Origin: Bacteroidales bacterium CF
GTDB taxonomy: Bacteria > Bacteroidota > Bacteroidia > Bacteroidales > UBA932
DNA: 64,000 bases
Assembly: GCA_000473305.1 (NCBI GenBank)
Contig: CP006772.1
Span: 310,001-374,000 of the forward strand
Direction of reading: 5' to 3'
Below, piece by piece: positions 49,635 to 59,199 of the stretch. How positions within the stretch are numbered: position 1 is the first letter of the stretch; each line of letters begins with the position of its first letter. The notes under the pieces are model-generated. The model was not told the DNA's origin and made no database searches. It saw nothing but the letters and a program-made list of their open reading frames with translations. A program made the translations under genes and the position numbers.

Positions 49635-50201
49635 ATGGTACTTCCGATTTATTTATATGGAAATGACATCCTCAGAGAGAAAGCAGAAGAGATTGATATT
49701 ACACGCGAAGAGTTAAAAGAAGAGATCAAGAAGCTTGAAGAGGATATGTGGGAAACGATGAGCAAGGCTGACGGGGTCGGACTGGCAGCACCACAGGTGG
49801 GAAAGTCAATCAGGATGCTCATTGTCGATGGTTCGCTTATGGGTGAGGACTCTCCGGAACTGGCAGGTTTCAGGAGAACAATGATAAATCCGGTTGTGTT
49901 GGAAGAGAGCAAGGAGACAGTTGAGTACAGTGAGGGTTGTCTCAGCATCCCGGAGATTCATGCCGATGTTGTAAGGCCAAAGAGGATAAAGGTGGCATTT
50001 TACGATGCCGATTTTGTAAAGCACGAAGAGACTTTTGATGATTTTGCATGCAGGATGGTGCAACATGAGATGAGTCACCTTGACGGGGTTCTTTTCACAG
50101 ATCTCACAGCACCTATCAGAAGGAAGATGATTCAGGGCAGGCTGAACAACATCAAGTCCGGTAAGGTCAGGACATTTTACAAGACAGTCGTACAAAAATA
50201 A
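49635..50201 (+). CDS. def: Peptide deformylase
   Basis: A 188-residue zinc or iron hydrolase that removes the formyl group from nascent proteins. The three motifs are present: GVGLAAPQVG at 47-56, EGCLS with metal ligand C102, and HEMSH with H144, E145 and H148. The length and C-terminal helix are typical of type I deformylase. It lies 11 bases after ruvX. Confidence 0.96.
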   Translation: MVLPIYLYGNDILREKAEEIDITREELKEEIKKLEEDMWETMSKADGVGLAAPQVGKSIRMLIVDGSLMGEDSPELAGFRRTMINPVVLEESKETVEYSEGCLSIPEIHADVVRPKRIKVAFYDADFVKHEETFDDFACRMVQHEMSHLDGVLFTDLTAPIRRKMIQGRLNNIKSGKVRTFYKTVVQK

Positions 50202-50212
50202 ATTGAAAAAAC

Positions 50213-51565
50213 ATGGGAGCTTTTCACGCATACGATATCAGAGGAATATACAACAAGGATTTTGATAAAGAGGTCGCATACAAGGTTGGATACTTTATTC
50301 CGGAACTTCTGCACAGTGACAGGGTTCTGGTGGGAATGGATGCCAGAAGCTCGTCACCGGAGATCCATAGTGCACTCATTGCAGGGATAACCGATCATGG
50401 GGCTGATGTTGTCGATCTTGGCCTCTCCACAACTCCGATGGTGTATTATGCCACAGGGAAGTATGGATTTAAGGCTTCGGCCCAGATTACCGCATCTCAC
50501 AATCCCAAGGAGTACAACGGCATTAAAGTCTCACGCGAGAATGCCTTGCCGGTCGGCTTTGATTCAGGTCTTGGCACTATCAAGCAGTGGATTGACGAGA
50601 ATAAACCGACTCCTGTTGCGCAAAAAAAGGGAAAGGTTGAAAATCTTGACGTAAAGGGAGAGTACATAGAGTTTCTTCTGAAGTATAAAAAAGATCTGGG
50701 CAATCTCAATATAGCCGTGGATGTTTCCAATGGTATGGCCGCACTTCTGATCAAGGATGTCCTTGGCATGGGTAGTGATAAACTCCACTATATTTTTGAT
50801 GAACTTGACGGAACTTTTCCAAATCATGAGGCAAATCCGTTGATACCGGAAAATGTAAAGGCCCTTAAGGATGAGGTGATTGAGAAGAGGTGTGATGTAG
50901 GTGTCATATTTGACGGTGATGCGGACAGGGTTATGTTTGTAGATGAAAACGGGCGCTTTATCTCACCCGATTTGATGATAGCCCTTCTGGGGCACTATTT
51001 CCTCGAGGAGAGGGGAGAGAAGGGAAAGGTTCTCCAGGACATAAGGAGTTCCAAGGCTGTAGGTGAATATCTCTCACCTATGGGCGGGGAGATGGTGACA
51101 TGGAAGGTAGGCCGTGCATACGCTGCTCATAAACTAAGGGAGATAGACGGAATATTCGGAGGAGAGCTTGCGGGTCACTACTATTTCCGTGATTTCTTCT
51201 ACAGTGATTCCGGAATAATGGCTTCACTCATTATTTTGGGTATTATATCAAAGATGAAGGCTAAGGGCATTTCTCTTTCGCAGCTTATCGGCAATATAGA
51301 ACGTTACAAAAACTCCGGAGAGATTAACTTCAGGATAGAGCAGAAACAGAAAGCAATGGATATTGTACGCGATTATTTCACATCTGTTGAAAAGCCTGTT
51401 GCCTCGTTTGATTTTGACGGATACAGAGTTGAGTTCCCGGAGTGGTGGTTCAACATAAGACCTTCCAATACTGAGCCATATCTCAGGTTTATTGCAGAGG
51501 CAACCACAGACGGACTTCTCGATGCCAAAGTCTCTAAAGTTAAGGAGCTGATTTCCGGCCTATAA
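50213..51565 (+). CDS. manB: Phosphomannomutase/phosphoglucomutase
   Basis: A 450-residue alpha-D-phosphohexomutase. The phosphoserine loop is TASHNPKEYNG with S95; the Mg site is FDGDADRV (about 238-245); the sugar-binding loop is GGELAGHYYFRDF, and the phosphate-binding loop is RPSNTEPYLRFIAEA. It interconverts the 6- and 1-phosphates of mannose or glucose for polysaccharide and nucleotide-sugar synthesis. The sugar preference cannot be told from the sequence alone. The gap to def is 11 bases. Confidence 0.92.
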   Translation: MGAFHAYDIRGIYNKDFDKEVAYKVGYFIPELLHSDRVLVGMDARSSSPEIHSALIAGITDHGADVVDLGLSTTPMVYYATGKYGFKASAQITASHNPKEYNGIKVSRENALPVGFDSGLGTIKQWIDENKPTPVAQKKGKVENLDVKGEYIEFLLKYKKDLGNLNIAVDVSNGMAALLIKDVLGMGSDKLHYIFDELDGTFPNHEANPLIPENVKALKDEVIEKRCDVGVIFDGDADRVMFVDENGRFISPDLMIALLGHYFLEERGEKGKVLQDIRSSKAVGEYLSPMGGEMVTWKVGRAYAAHKLREIDGIFGGELAGHYYFRDFFYSDSGIMASLIILGIISKMKAKGISLSQLIGNIERYKNSGEINFRIEQKQKAMDIVRDYFTSVEKPVASFDFDGYRVEFPEWWFNIRPSNTEPYLRFIAEATTDGLLDAKVSKVKELISGL

Positions 51566-51576
51566 GAGATGGCTTT

Positions 51577-52587
51577 ATGAGATCAATCTTATATGGCCTG
51601 CTTGTAACCCTTCTGTTACCCTCTGTGGTTTTCTCAAGGGAGGGCGGGTTTGTCTCCGACAGACAAGAGATTGAATACGAATACAGGGGGCTCATACCGG
51701 AGAGTAGGGTTGTGATTAATATGCCCGAACCGGAATATATCAATCCAGCAAAGCCGACCATTGTTATATTTTACGCACTTCCCAACGGCAACACCATAGA
51801 ACAGACCAAAGGGAGAAAGCCGGATGCTGTTTCCGGTGAAAAGGACGGTTGGAGGTATGACATACAACATATTGCGGCACAGACGCGTTTCCTGAGAAGC
51901 AAGGACAAAAACTCCAACTATGTAGTAGTCTATCTGGAGTCGGCTCTGAGGGCATGGACCACTCATGCCTCAAAATATGGGGATTCTCCTCGTATGTACA
52001 GGAACCTGATAGACACTGTCAGGTCGATTATTGCTGATAAAAGTTCCGGAAAGGCAGAGAGGGGAAAGCAAAGTATTGTGCTGAGCAGCCATAGCGGGGG
52101 AGGTAGGTTCATATTCAGCTATATCCAAGGGGAGGCAACCATCCCTGATTACATTAAGAGGATTGTCTTTCTGGACAGTGTTTACGGATACGAAGAGAGC
52201 CTACATTCGGACAAGTTCTGCAAATGGCTGGGACAATCTTCCAAAAATGCGCTGGTTGTATACAGCTATATCGACACAACCGTTATTCTTGACGGAAAAC
52301 ATATAGTGAGCCCTACAGGTGGGACGGGGTACAAAAGCAGGCAGATGGCGGGAGATCTTATTGCCTGGGGCATGAAGCTGACGTCTGCATCAGACACCTC
52401 TTTCTGCAGTTACACTCTTAAGAACAAGGTCCAGATTTTAATCAAGGAAAATCCCCATGGAAAGATATATCACACCGTGCTTGTGGAGAGGAATGGCTTT
52501 GTCTCATCGGTGTTGTTTGGGACAAGGTATGAGCAGAGAGGGTATAAATTCTGGGGAAATCGCTGCTACAATCCATTCATTGATTAA
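51577..52587 (+). CDS. Exported alpha/beta-hydrolase-like protein
   Basis: A 336-residue secreted protein: signal peptide MRSILYGLLVTLLLPSVVFS. The mature part looks like an alpha/beta hydrolase: KPTIVIFYALPNGNTIEQT near the N-terminus, a nucleophile elbow IVLSSHSGGGRF (Ser in S-H-S-G-G, about 172), then RIVFLDSVYG with a possible acid, and NPHGKIYHTVLV with a late histidine. The substrate is unknown; the text NGNTIEQTKGR is typical of a family of uncharacterised Bacteroidetes proteins. It follows the phosphomannomutase by 11 bases, with the next gene having its own -7 box. Confidence 0.7.
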   Translation: MRSILYGLLVTLLLPSVVFSREGGFVSDRQEIEYEYRGLIPESRVVINMPEPEYINPAKPTIVIFYALPNGNTIEQTKGRKPDAVSGEKDGWRYDIQHIAAQTRFLRSKDKNSNYVVVYLESALRAWTTHASKYGDSPRMYRNLIDTVRSIIADKSSGKAERGKQSIVLSSHSGGGRFIFSYIQGEATIPDYIKRIVFLDSVYGYEESLHSDKFCKWLGQSSKNALVVYSYIDTTVILDGKHIVSPTGGTGYKSRQMAGDLIAWGMKLTSASDTSFCSYTLKNKVQILIKENPHGKIYHTVLVERNGFVSSVLFGTRYEQRGYKFWGNRCYNPFID

Positions 52588-52605
52588 ATTAAAGCAGATT
52601 TACTG

Positions 52606-52613
52606 TATATTTG
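52606..52613 (+). promoter_or_regulatory. -7 box (TATATTTG) of the DUF5009-AsmA-DUF819-Omp85 operon
   Basis: TATATTTG lies 18 bases before ATG 52632. The -33 match is weak. It makes the upstream TTG start at 52611 unlikely. Confidence 0.5.
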
Positions 52614-52631
52614 ACAGTAAAATATAAGAAG

Positions 52632-54008
52632 ATGAAACGATATCTCTCACTGGACTTACTCCGGGGGCTCTCCATTTTCGGAATGGTCTTCTCGGCTATT
52701 ATCCCGTTTGGCGTTTTGCCGGCCTGGATGTATCATATTCAGAACCCACCTCCTTCTCATGCTTTCAACCCCCTGGTCTCTGGGATAAGTTGGGTTGATC
52801 TGGTCTTCCCGATATTTATTTTTTGTATGGGAGCAGCGATACCAATGGCAGGAAACAGGCGTGTCCAGAATGGTACCAAGGCTTATGTAATTGAGGTCTT
52901 CGAGCGGTTCCTGATGTTGTGGCTCTTCTCTTATCTCTATGTCTTACTCAATTTCAACCAGGCCGAAGGGTGGCTTCCTCATCTGTTTACAATTGCGGGA
53001 TATCTTGCACTCTTCCCTCTCTTTGTGGTAATAAAGACTAAATTCAAGGAGAAGATACTGATCAGGATTGCCGGAGTTGCAATGGTCTCTGCGTTGATAA
53101 TAATGGGAAGCATACTGTTTAAGGAAGAGATCAGCATATATCGGAGCGGTATAATCATCTTCCTGCTGGCTTTCCTCTATCTTTTCGGAGCATTGATCTG
53201 GTATTTTACAAGAGATAACCTTAAGGCAAGGGCGGTGATTTTCTTTATAATACTTCTCTTTTTTGCCGCCACCGTTCCATTTGACCTGCAGCCTAAACTT
53301 TATGCTATCAAGGAGATCAGATGGTTTGTCAACCTGGAGTATTTCTACTTCTTACTTATCCTTATTCCTGCAACATACATCGGTGACATTATGCAGAAAA
53401 GGCTGGCTTCGCCGGAGGGTTACGAACCGATGAAGGGTGCGGAGAAACCTCTGCTGGTAGTCACTCTCTGCGGCATTACGATTGTATGGGAGATGGTAGC
53501 CCTGTATAACGGATGGCTGGCAGCAAACTTTATCGTTTCTGTCATTCTGGGAGCATTGCTACTTCTAAGTGTTAAAAAATATATTCCGGCATATCGTCAG
53601 ATTGTCCTGCCGGCTGTTGTCCTGCTTCTTGCAGGCCTGATATCGCTGCTGATTGAGGGATCGATTTCAAAGAGCCCTTGCACGGCTTCATATTGTTTCA
53701 TAACGACTTCAATCAGCATTCTCTTGCTGGTAATCATAGACTATAAAGTGCAATTCAAGGATTACCCTTTTATTGGCTTAATCCTGAGAATATTTTCCGG
53801 AGCGGGAAGCAATCCGCTTATGAGTTACATAACATTCGGCAATCTGGTCATGCCGTTTATGCAGCTTACAGGTTTGATAGTTGTATACCAGGCAGCCTAT
53901 CCGGAAGGTTACCCATGGATAGGGGTGGCAAGGGCATGTCTGGCCGTACTATTTACTATGTCCCTGGTTGCATTGATGTCGGAAAAGAAGATTTATTGGA
54001 GGGCGTAA
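52632..54008 (+). CDS. DUF5009 / heparan-alpha-glucosaminide acetyltransferase-like membrane protein
   Basis: A 458-residue multi-pass protein with about ten to twelve helices. The start KRYLSLDLLRGLSIFGMVF and ISWVDLVFPIFIFCMGAAIPMA are the signature of the HGSNAT-like/DUF5009 acyltransferase family, which moves acetyl groups from cytoplasmic acetyl-CoA to sugars outside the membrane. Several Bacteroidetes members act on glycans. The catalytic histidine of the human enzyme is not visible in the short loop I checked. It heads a tight operon, with AsmA 1 base downstream. Confidence 0.82.
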   Translation: MKRYLSLDLLRGLSIFGMVFSAIIPFGVLPAWMYHIQNPPPSHAFNPLVSGISWVDLVFPIFIFCMGAAIPMAGNRRVQNGTKAYVIEVFERFLMLWLFSYLYVLLNFNQAEGWLPHLFTIAGYLALFPLFVVIKTKFKEKILIRIAGVAMVSALIIMGSILFKEEISIYRSGIIIFLLAFLYLFGALIWYFTRDNLKARAVIFFIILLFFAATVPFDLQPKLYAIKEIRWFVNLEYFYFLLILIPATYIGDIMQKRLASPEGYEPMKGAEKPLLVVTLCGITIVWEMVALYNGWLAANFIVSVILGALLLLSVKKYIPAYRQIVLPAVVLLLAGLISLLIEGSISKSPCTASYCFITTSISILLLVIIDYKVQFKDYPFIGLILRIFSGAGSNPLMSYITFGNLVMPFMQLTGLIVVYQAAYPEGYPWIGVARACLAVLFTMSLVALMSEKKIYWRA

Positions 54009-54009
54009 A

Positions 54010-56730
54010 ATGAAAATATTCAGAAAGTTTATAAAAGTCTTGCTGATATTCCTCTTAGCCGTATTGTCACTTATGATTGTCCTTCCGTTTCTGTTCCCCT
54101 CATCTGTCAAGGAGAGGGTGAAGATTGCGGCATGCAGCTATATAGACGGAACGATTGATTACAAGGATGCCGGGCTCTCTTTTTTCAGACATTTTCCCCA
54201 TTTGACCTTCTATCTGGATGGGATTCTGCTTAAAGGCCCCTCACCATTTCAAAATGACACACTCATTTCAGGAAAAAGCATCTCTGCAGGAGTCAACTTT
54301 TCATCTTTGCTAAAGGGGAGTGTACAGATAGAGGGAATATACCTGGACGGAGTATACCTCAACATAATTACTGACAGAAACGGTAAGAGCAATTATAACA
54401 TAATCAAGGCGAGTGAGCAGGATAGTGTAGCAACCGAGTCGGCCACAAGTGGGGATGTCACTCTCGACCGCATCAGGATATCAGATAGCCGCTTAGTCTA
54501 CACAGATTCGGCATCCGGGATAGTAGCGGTTCTCAAAGGGCTCAACTACAAAGGCAAGGGTGGGCTCAAGGATAGCGACTTTACCCTCTCTTCTCTGCTA
54601 AAAATCGAAGAGCTATCGTTTATTCTGGACGGGACAGCCTATATAGACAAAAAACCTATAAAGGCAGAGATGCTTACAAAGATCAATCTGGACAGCCTGG
54701 CTATACATCTGGAGAGAAACAGGATCTCCCTTGCAGGAGTCAAAGCCGGTTTCAACGGGGATTTTACCATTACCCAAAATGGATATGATATAGATTTTGC
54801 ATTAAAAACGGAGAGGATAGACTTCAGGGATCTATTCACACTTATGCCGTCAGACTATGCTCAGTGGTTTGCCGAGACAAAAATCACCGGAAAGGCAGCT
54901 GTCGGTATAGAGTTCAGAGGGTCAGAAAATGATAGTCTTAAAACTTCACCCGATCTCTCAGTCGATTTTGATGTAGACAACGGGAAGATAACTTATGCCA
55001 AAACCCCTGTCCCTCTTGAGAAAATAAATCTTCAGGGAAAATTTGTACTCCCCTCACTTGATCCGGAGCTCATGGCTGTCAGGATTGATAAGATGAACTT
55101 TAAGCTGGGCGGTGATGAGACCGGAGCATCATTTGAAATGAGAGGAATGTCCGAGCCGTACTACAAAGCTGATATAAAAGGATCCCTTGATCTGGATTTG
55201 TTGACTAGAGCGCTGGGATTCAAATCAATGAAGGCCGGGGGCTTGCTCCGGTATAAAGCTAAGATCGATGGTATATACAATACCAAAAAGAGAGTCTTGC
55301 CGGTGATGGATATGACGGTCAGCCTTAAGGAAGGCATGGTCTCAACGTCCCGTTATCCGGGGACCCTGCATGATTTTAATGCCGCAGTTTCAATTACTGA
55401 TAAGAGTGGGGGCTATTCGGACCTGAAAATTGTAGCTGATCCATTCTCCTTCATTTTTGACGGAAATCCTTTCAGCTTTGTTGCAAAGATGGAGGATTTT
55501 GACAATCTGAAATATGATATCTCCTCACAAGGGGACCTCAATCTTGACAACCTGTACAAACTCTTTGCACTGGAGGGAATCACCCTGAAGGGAGAGATAA
55601 TCCCCGATATAAAACTCAAGGGTAACCAGAAGGATGCTAAAGCCGGACGTTACAATAAACTTGAGAACAGCGGTACAATTGAATTCCGGAATTTTGAGTT
55701 TATGAGTGATCAGTACCCGTCTCCGTTTGTGATTCCGCAAGGAAGGATAGTTGTTGACAGAGACAAGGCCTGGCTGAAAGACACAGAGGTCAGGTATCGT
55801 GAAAACCTTATCAGGCTTGACGGCTATGCTTCTAACTTTATGGGATACTATTTTGAAGGGGGAGATCTTCTGGGAACCCTCTCTGTTCGGTCCGAGTCAT
55901 TTAATCTGGATGATTTCAGATTCCTGATGGAAGGGGAAGATGACACTACCGTTGTGGAAAGCACAGGTGTGGTGATGTTGCCTGACAACCTCAATCTTGC
56001 ATTAAATGCGGATATAAAAGAGGTTCTATTTTCAGGGACAAAGATTCAGAACATAAAAGGAGGGGTCAGACTAGACAAATCAGCCGTCACACTTACAAAT
56101 ACAACACTTGCCCTAGCCGGGGCCAAATTTGCCCTTGATGCCTCATATAAACCTCTTTCTCAGCAAAAAGCCACATTCACCATGAATGTAAACGGAGACT
56201 CTTTCGATGTACAGAGGGCTTACAAGGAGATTCCGATGTTCAGGGAGATGATGAGTACAGCGGAAAGCATATATGGCAAAATATCACTCAAATACTCGGT
56301 AAGCGGAGATCTTGATTCTGAAATGTCCCCTCTATACCCATCAATAAAGGGTGGCGGATACATTAAACTTGAAGATGTCAAGGTGAAAGGGCTAAAGGTG
56401 CTCGGGGAGATCAGCAAGGCAACAGGCCGGGACAGCATAAATAATCCCCAGCTCAAAGGGGTAATTATCAAGAGCCATATTAAGAACAACATCATCACAA
56501 TTGAACGGACTAAGATGAAGGTGATGGGATTCCGGCCAAGGTTTGAAGGGCAGACCTCCTTTGACGGCAAGCTTAATATAAGATTCCGGCTAGGATTGCC
56601 GCCTCTGGGTATTATAGGCATACCGGTAACTGTCACCGGAACGCTTGATAACCCTCAGATCCATCTGAGACGAGGACGCAACGGAGATATACTTTATGAG
56701 ACAGAAACTGAAACAGATAACGATTTATGA
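54010..56730 (+). CDS. AsmA-family protein
   Basis: A 906-residue protein with one N-terminal TM (about 8-30) and a long periplasmic part made of repeating beta segments. The N-terminal AsmA segment has FPHLTFYLDGILLKGPSPF and SISAGVNFSSLLKGSVQIEGIYLDGV; the C-terminal AsmA_2 region has GDGYI-type strands KGGGYIKLEDVKVKGLKVLGEISKATG and GFRPRFEGQTSFDGKLNIRF. Relatives (TamB, YhdP, AsmA) form hydrophobic-grooved bridges that carry phospholipids toward the outer membrane. The stop overlaps the next start by 4 bases, so translation is coupled. Confidence 0.87.
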   Translation: MKIFRKFIKVLLIFLLAVLSLMIVLPFLFPSSVKERVKIAACSYIDGTIDYKDAGLSFFRHFPHLTFYLDGILLKGPSPFQNDTLISGKSISAGVNFSSLLKGSVQIEGIYLDGVYLNIITDRNGKSNYNIIKASEQDSVATESATSGDVTLDRIRISDSRLVYTDSASGIVAVLKGLNYKGKGGLKDSDFTLSSLLKIEELSFILDGTAYIDKKPIKAEMLTKINLDSLAIHLERNRISLAGVKAGFNGDFTITQNGYDIDFALKTERIDFRDLFTLMPSDYAQWFAETKITGKAAVGIEFRGSENDSLKTSPDLSVDFDVDNGKITYAKTPVPLEKINLQGKFVLPSLDPELMAVRIDKMNFKLGGDETGASFEMRGMSEPYYKADIKGSLDLDLLTRALGFKSMKAGGLLRYKAKIDGIYNTKKRVLPVMDMTVSLKEGMVSTSRYPGTLHDFNAAVSITDKSGGYSDLKIVADPFSFIFDGNPFSFVAKMEDFDNLKYDISSQGDLNLDNLYKLFALEGITLKGEIIPDIKLKGNQKDAKAGRYNKLENSGTIEFRNFEFMSDQYPSPFVIPQGRIVVDRDKAWLKDTEVRYRENLIRLDGYASNFMGYYFEGGDLLGTLSVRSESFNLDDFRFLMEGEDDTTVVESTGVVMLPDNLNLALNADIKEVLFSGTKIQNIKGGVRLDKSAVTLTNTTLALAGAKFALDASYKPLSQQKATFTMNVNGDSFDVQRAYKEIPMFREMMSTAESIYGKISLKYSVSGDLDSEMSPLYPSIKGGGYIKLEDVKVKGLKVLGEISKATGRDSINNPQLKGVIIKSHIKNNIITIERTKMKVMGFRPRFEGQTSFDGKLNIRFRLGLPPLGIIGIPVTVTGTLDNPQIHLRRGRNGDILYETETETDNDL

Positions 56731-57899
56731 TTCTTATATTAATCTACATACTCATGCCTGCCGTAGTGATATGGCTATGTGAGAAATATTCAATACTCAA
56801 CAAATTAGGACCTATCCTGCTGTTATACATCATCGGTGCAATTATAGGCAATACGGGACTTATGCCGGACTCTGCAGCTAAGATTCAGGATATAATGATG
56901 ACCCTGATCATTCCGATAGCAATCCCTCTTATGCTTTTCTCCTGTGATTTCAAGAGATGGGATATCAGGGGAGCTCTTCTTACCCTTGTAACAGGTGTGT
57001 TTGCTGTAGTTGTAACTATCATTGCCGGCTATTTCATTTTCAAGCCATACATCGACCCGACAACTGTCATAGGGCAACAATTCAACAATATAGCAGGATT
57101 GATGGCCGGTGTATATACAGGAGGAACTCCGAACATGGCTGCTATTAAGATTATGCTCAGAGTTCCAAACGAGACCTATATCATGGTCCACTCGTATGAT
57201 ATGCTGATCAGCTTCATCTATATGATTTTCCTGCTCTCATTTGGTGTTAACTTCTTTAGAAAAGTGGTCGGGAACAGGAAAGGAGTGGAAGCACACAAGC
57301 CTGACTCACATATGCCGGTATCAGAAGCTGAGTTGGATGAACATCCATACAGGGATTTTTTCACCAAAAAGAACTTCATCCCTCTTCTTGGAGCATTCGG
57401 AGTAGCTATCCTTATTTTTGCAATTTCAGGCGCACTCTCATTGCTGTTCTCGGCTAACAGCCAGATTGTTGTAATTATCCTTGGAATAACAACCCTAGGA
57501 ATAGCTGCCTCCTTTATCAATCCTGTCAGAAGAATAAAGAAAAGCTTTGATGCAGGAATGTATCTGATTTATATATTCAGTATTGTCGTAGCATCAATGG
57601 CAGACGTGACAAAGCTTGACCTGGTGGGGGGATTCTACGTTCTGCTCTATATAATCGTAGCAATATTCGGATCACTGTTCCTCCATATCTTGCTTGCAAA
57701 AATCTTCAAACTGGATGCCGATACAGTTGTTATTGCATCGGTAGCCCTTATTAACTCTGCGCCATTTGTGCCAATGATGGCTGCAGCAATGAAGAACAAA
57801 TCTGTAATCATCTCCGGACTTACAATCGGTCTTGTGGGATATGCAATAGGTAACTACATGGGATTCATAATAGCCAATATTTTAAAACCGGTCTTATAA
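56727..57899 (+). CDS. DUF819 family membrane protein
   Basis: A 390-residue, about ten-helix inner-membrane protein of the DUF819 family: IWLCEKYSILNKLGPILLLYIIGAIIGNTG at the start, AGLMAGVYTGGTPNMAAI in the middle, and a second half repeating a similar fold (LINSAPFVPMMAAAM). The pattern resembles transporters of the CPA/BASS superfamily with inverted repeats. The transported compound is unknown. ATG overlaps the AsmA stop (ATGA). It separates the AsmA gene from the Omp85 gene in the same operon. Confidence 0.85.
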   Translation: MILILIYILMPAVVIWLCEKYSILNKLGPILLLYIIGAIIGNTGLMPDSAAKIQDIMMTLIIPIAIPLMLFSCDFKRWDIRGALLTLVTGVFAVVVTIIAGYFIFKPYIDPTTVIGQQFNNIAGLMAGVYTGGTPNMAAIKIMLRVPNETYIMVHSYDMLISFIYMIFLLSFGVNFFRKVVGNRKGVEAHKPDSHMPVSEAELDEHPYRDFFTKKNFIPLLGAFGVAILIFAISGALSLLFSANSQIVVIILGITTLGIAASFINPVRRIKKSFDAGMYLIYIFSIVVASMADVTKLDLVGGFYVLLYIIVAIFGSLFLHILLAKIFKLDADTVVIASVALINSAPFVPMMAAAMKNKSVIISGLTIGLVGYAIGNYMGFIIANILKPVL

Positions 57900-57900
57900 T

Positions 57901-59196
57901 ATGAAAGCCGAAAAAATACTCTTGCCGGTGATAGCAGTTTTGTTGTCACCTGCTCTATTTGCTCAGGAACAACAATCCAAGACAGAGGCCAAAAAAAGGA
58001 GCGGGTGGAACTTCGGACCGCTTCCCGCAATATCCTACAACAGTGACGTGGGGTTCCAGTACGGGGTATTGTGCGACATATATTACTATGGGGATGGATC
58101 GGTCTATCCCGAGTACTTGCACAAATTCAATGTTGAGGTTTCTCAATACACAAAAGGATCAGGTGTCTATCATCTCTTTTACGACTCGAAACATCTGCTG
58201 GGAAATATCCGCACAACCATGGATATAAGCTATCTTACCGATAAGATGAAGGATTTCTATGGTTATAACGGTTACATGTCCTATCATAACGAGGATTATG
58301 GGGCATCCTTCTATAAGATGGATCGCAAACTTATGAGATTCATAGCCGATTTTCAGGGTAAGCTGACTGAGAATATCGGCTGGGCAGCAGGCTTGGCTGT
58401 TTATGGATATAAGACCGGCGAGGTCACTCTGGATAAATATGAGGGGAAGGACAACCTTTATACACTATACAGGACAAACGGACTTATTGAAGAGGATGAG
58501 GCAGAAGGCGGTACAAGGGCAGAGGTGAAAGTGGGTCTCGTACATGATACGAGAGACCATGAGGCAGATCCTACAAGAGGTTTCTGGAGCGAGGCCGTCA
58601 TGTTCGGTTCGCTCGATTATCTCAGGTTTGCATTGATTCACCGGGGCTATCTGCCTGTATATAAAGACAGGCTGACATTTGCATATAGGTTGGGATGGCA
58701 GGGAAAGATTGCCGGAGAGATACCGTTCTATATGCTTCAGAATATTTCGACTCTTTATATGAGGCAGATTACAAATGAGGGTCTTGGAGGGCTCAATTCA
58801 ATAAGGGGAGTTCTGAGAAACAGTGTAGTAGGAGATGGTGTTGTGTGGGGCAACTTTGAGCTCAGGTATCGTTTCCTGGATTTCAGCTTCCTGGGGCAGG
58901 AGTGGTATCTGGCCTTAAATCCTTTCCTTGATGCAGGACGGGTTGTGCAATATCACAAAAAGGAACTTTTAGAGAGTTTTTATCCATGGTCTTCACATTC
59001 GAGTATAATGCCCGGGGATCTGGATAACCATTATTATATCAATTCAGGAGCTAAGGAGAAGTTTCACTTTTCAGCCGGTATAGGAGTAAAAGCAGTGATG
59101 AACCGTAACTTTATCATCTCTGCCGAATTGGGTAAACCTTTCGACAAAATAGACGGGAAAAACGGAATTAATATCGGGCTGAATTATATCTTCTAG
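57901..59196 (+). CDS. Omp85/BamA-like outer-membrane barrel without POTRA domains
   Basis: A 431-residue exported protein. A signal peptide (KILLPVIAVLLSPALFAQ) is followed directly by a barrel, without room for POTRA repeats. Family marks are VGLVHDTRDHEADPTRGFWSEAVMFGS and LGGLNSIRGVLRNSVVGDGVVWGNFELRYRF, the latter matching the conserved (V/I)RG loop of the surface-antigen D15 fold; it ends in GINIGLNYIF with the terminal Phe. The family includes assembly and export pores; with AsmA in the same operon, a lipid or protein path across the envelope is plausible but unproven. Confidence 0.85.
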   Translation: MKAEKILLPVIAVLLSPALFAQEQQSKTEAKKRSGWNFGPLPAISYNSDVGFQYGVLCDIYYYGDGSVYPEYLHKFNVEVSQYTKGSGVYHLFYDSKHLLGNIRTTMDISYLTDKMKDFYGYNGYMSYHNEDYGASFYKMDRKLMRFIADFQGKLTENIGWAAGLAVYGYKTGEVTLDKYEGKDNLYTLYRTNGLIEEDEAEGGTRAEVKVGLVHDTRDHEADPTRGFWSEAVMFGSLDYLRFALIHRGYLPVYKDRLTFAYRLGWQGKIAGEIPFYMLQNISTLYMRQITNEGLGGLNSIRGVLRNSVVGDGVVWGNFELRYRFLDFSFLGQEWYLALNPFLDAGRVVQYHKKELLESFYPWSSHSSIMPGDLDNHYYINSGAKEKFHFSAGIGVKAVMNRNFIISAELGKPFDKIDGKNGINIGLNYIF

Positions 59197-59199
59197 GAT

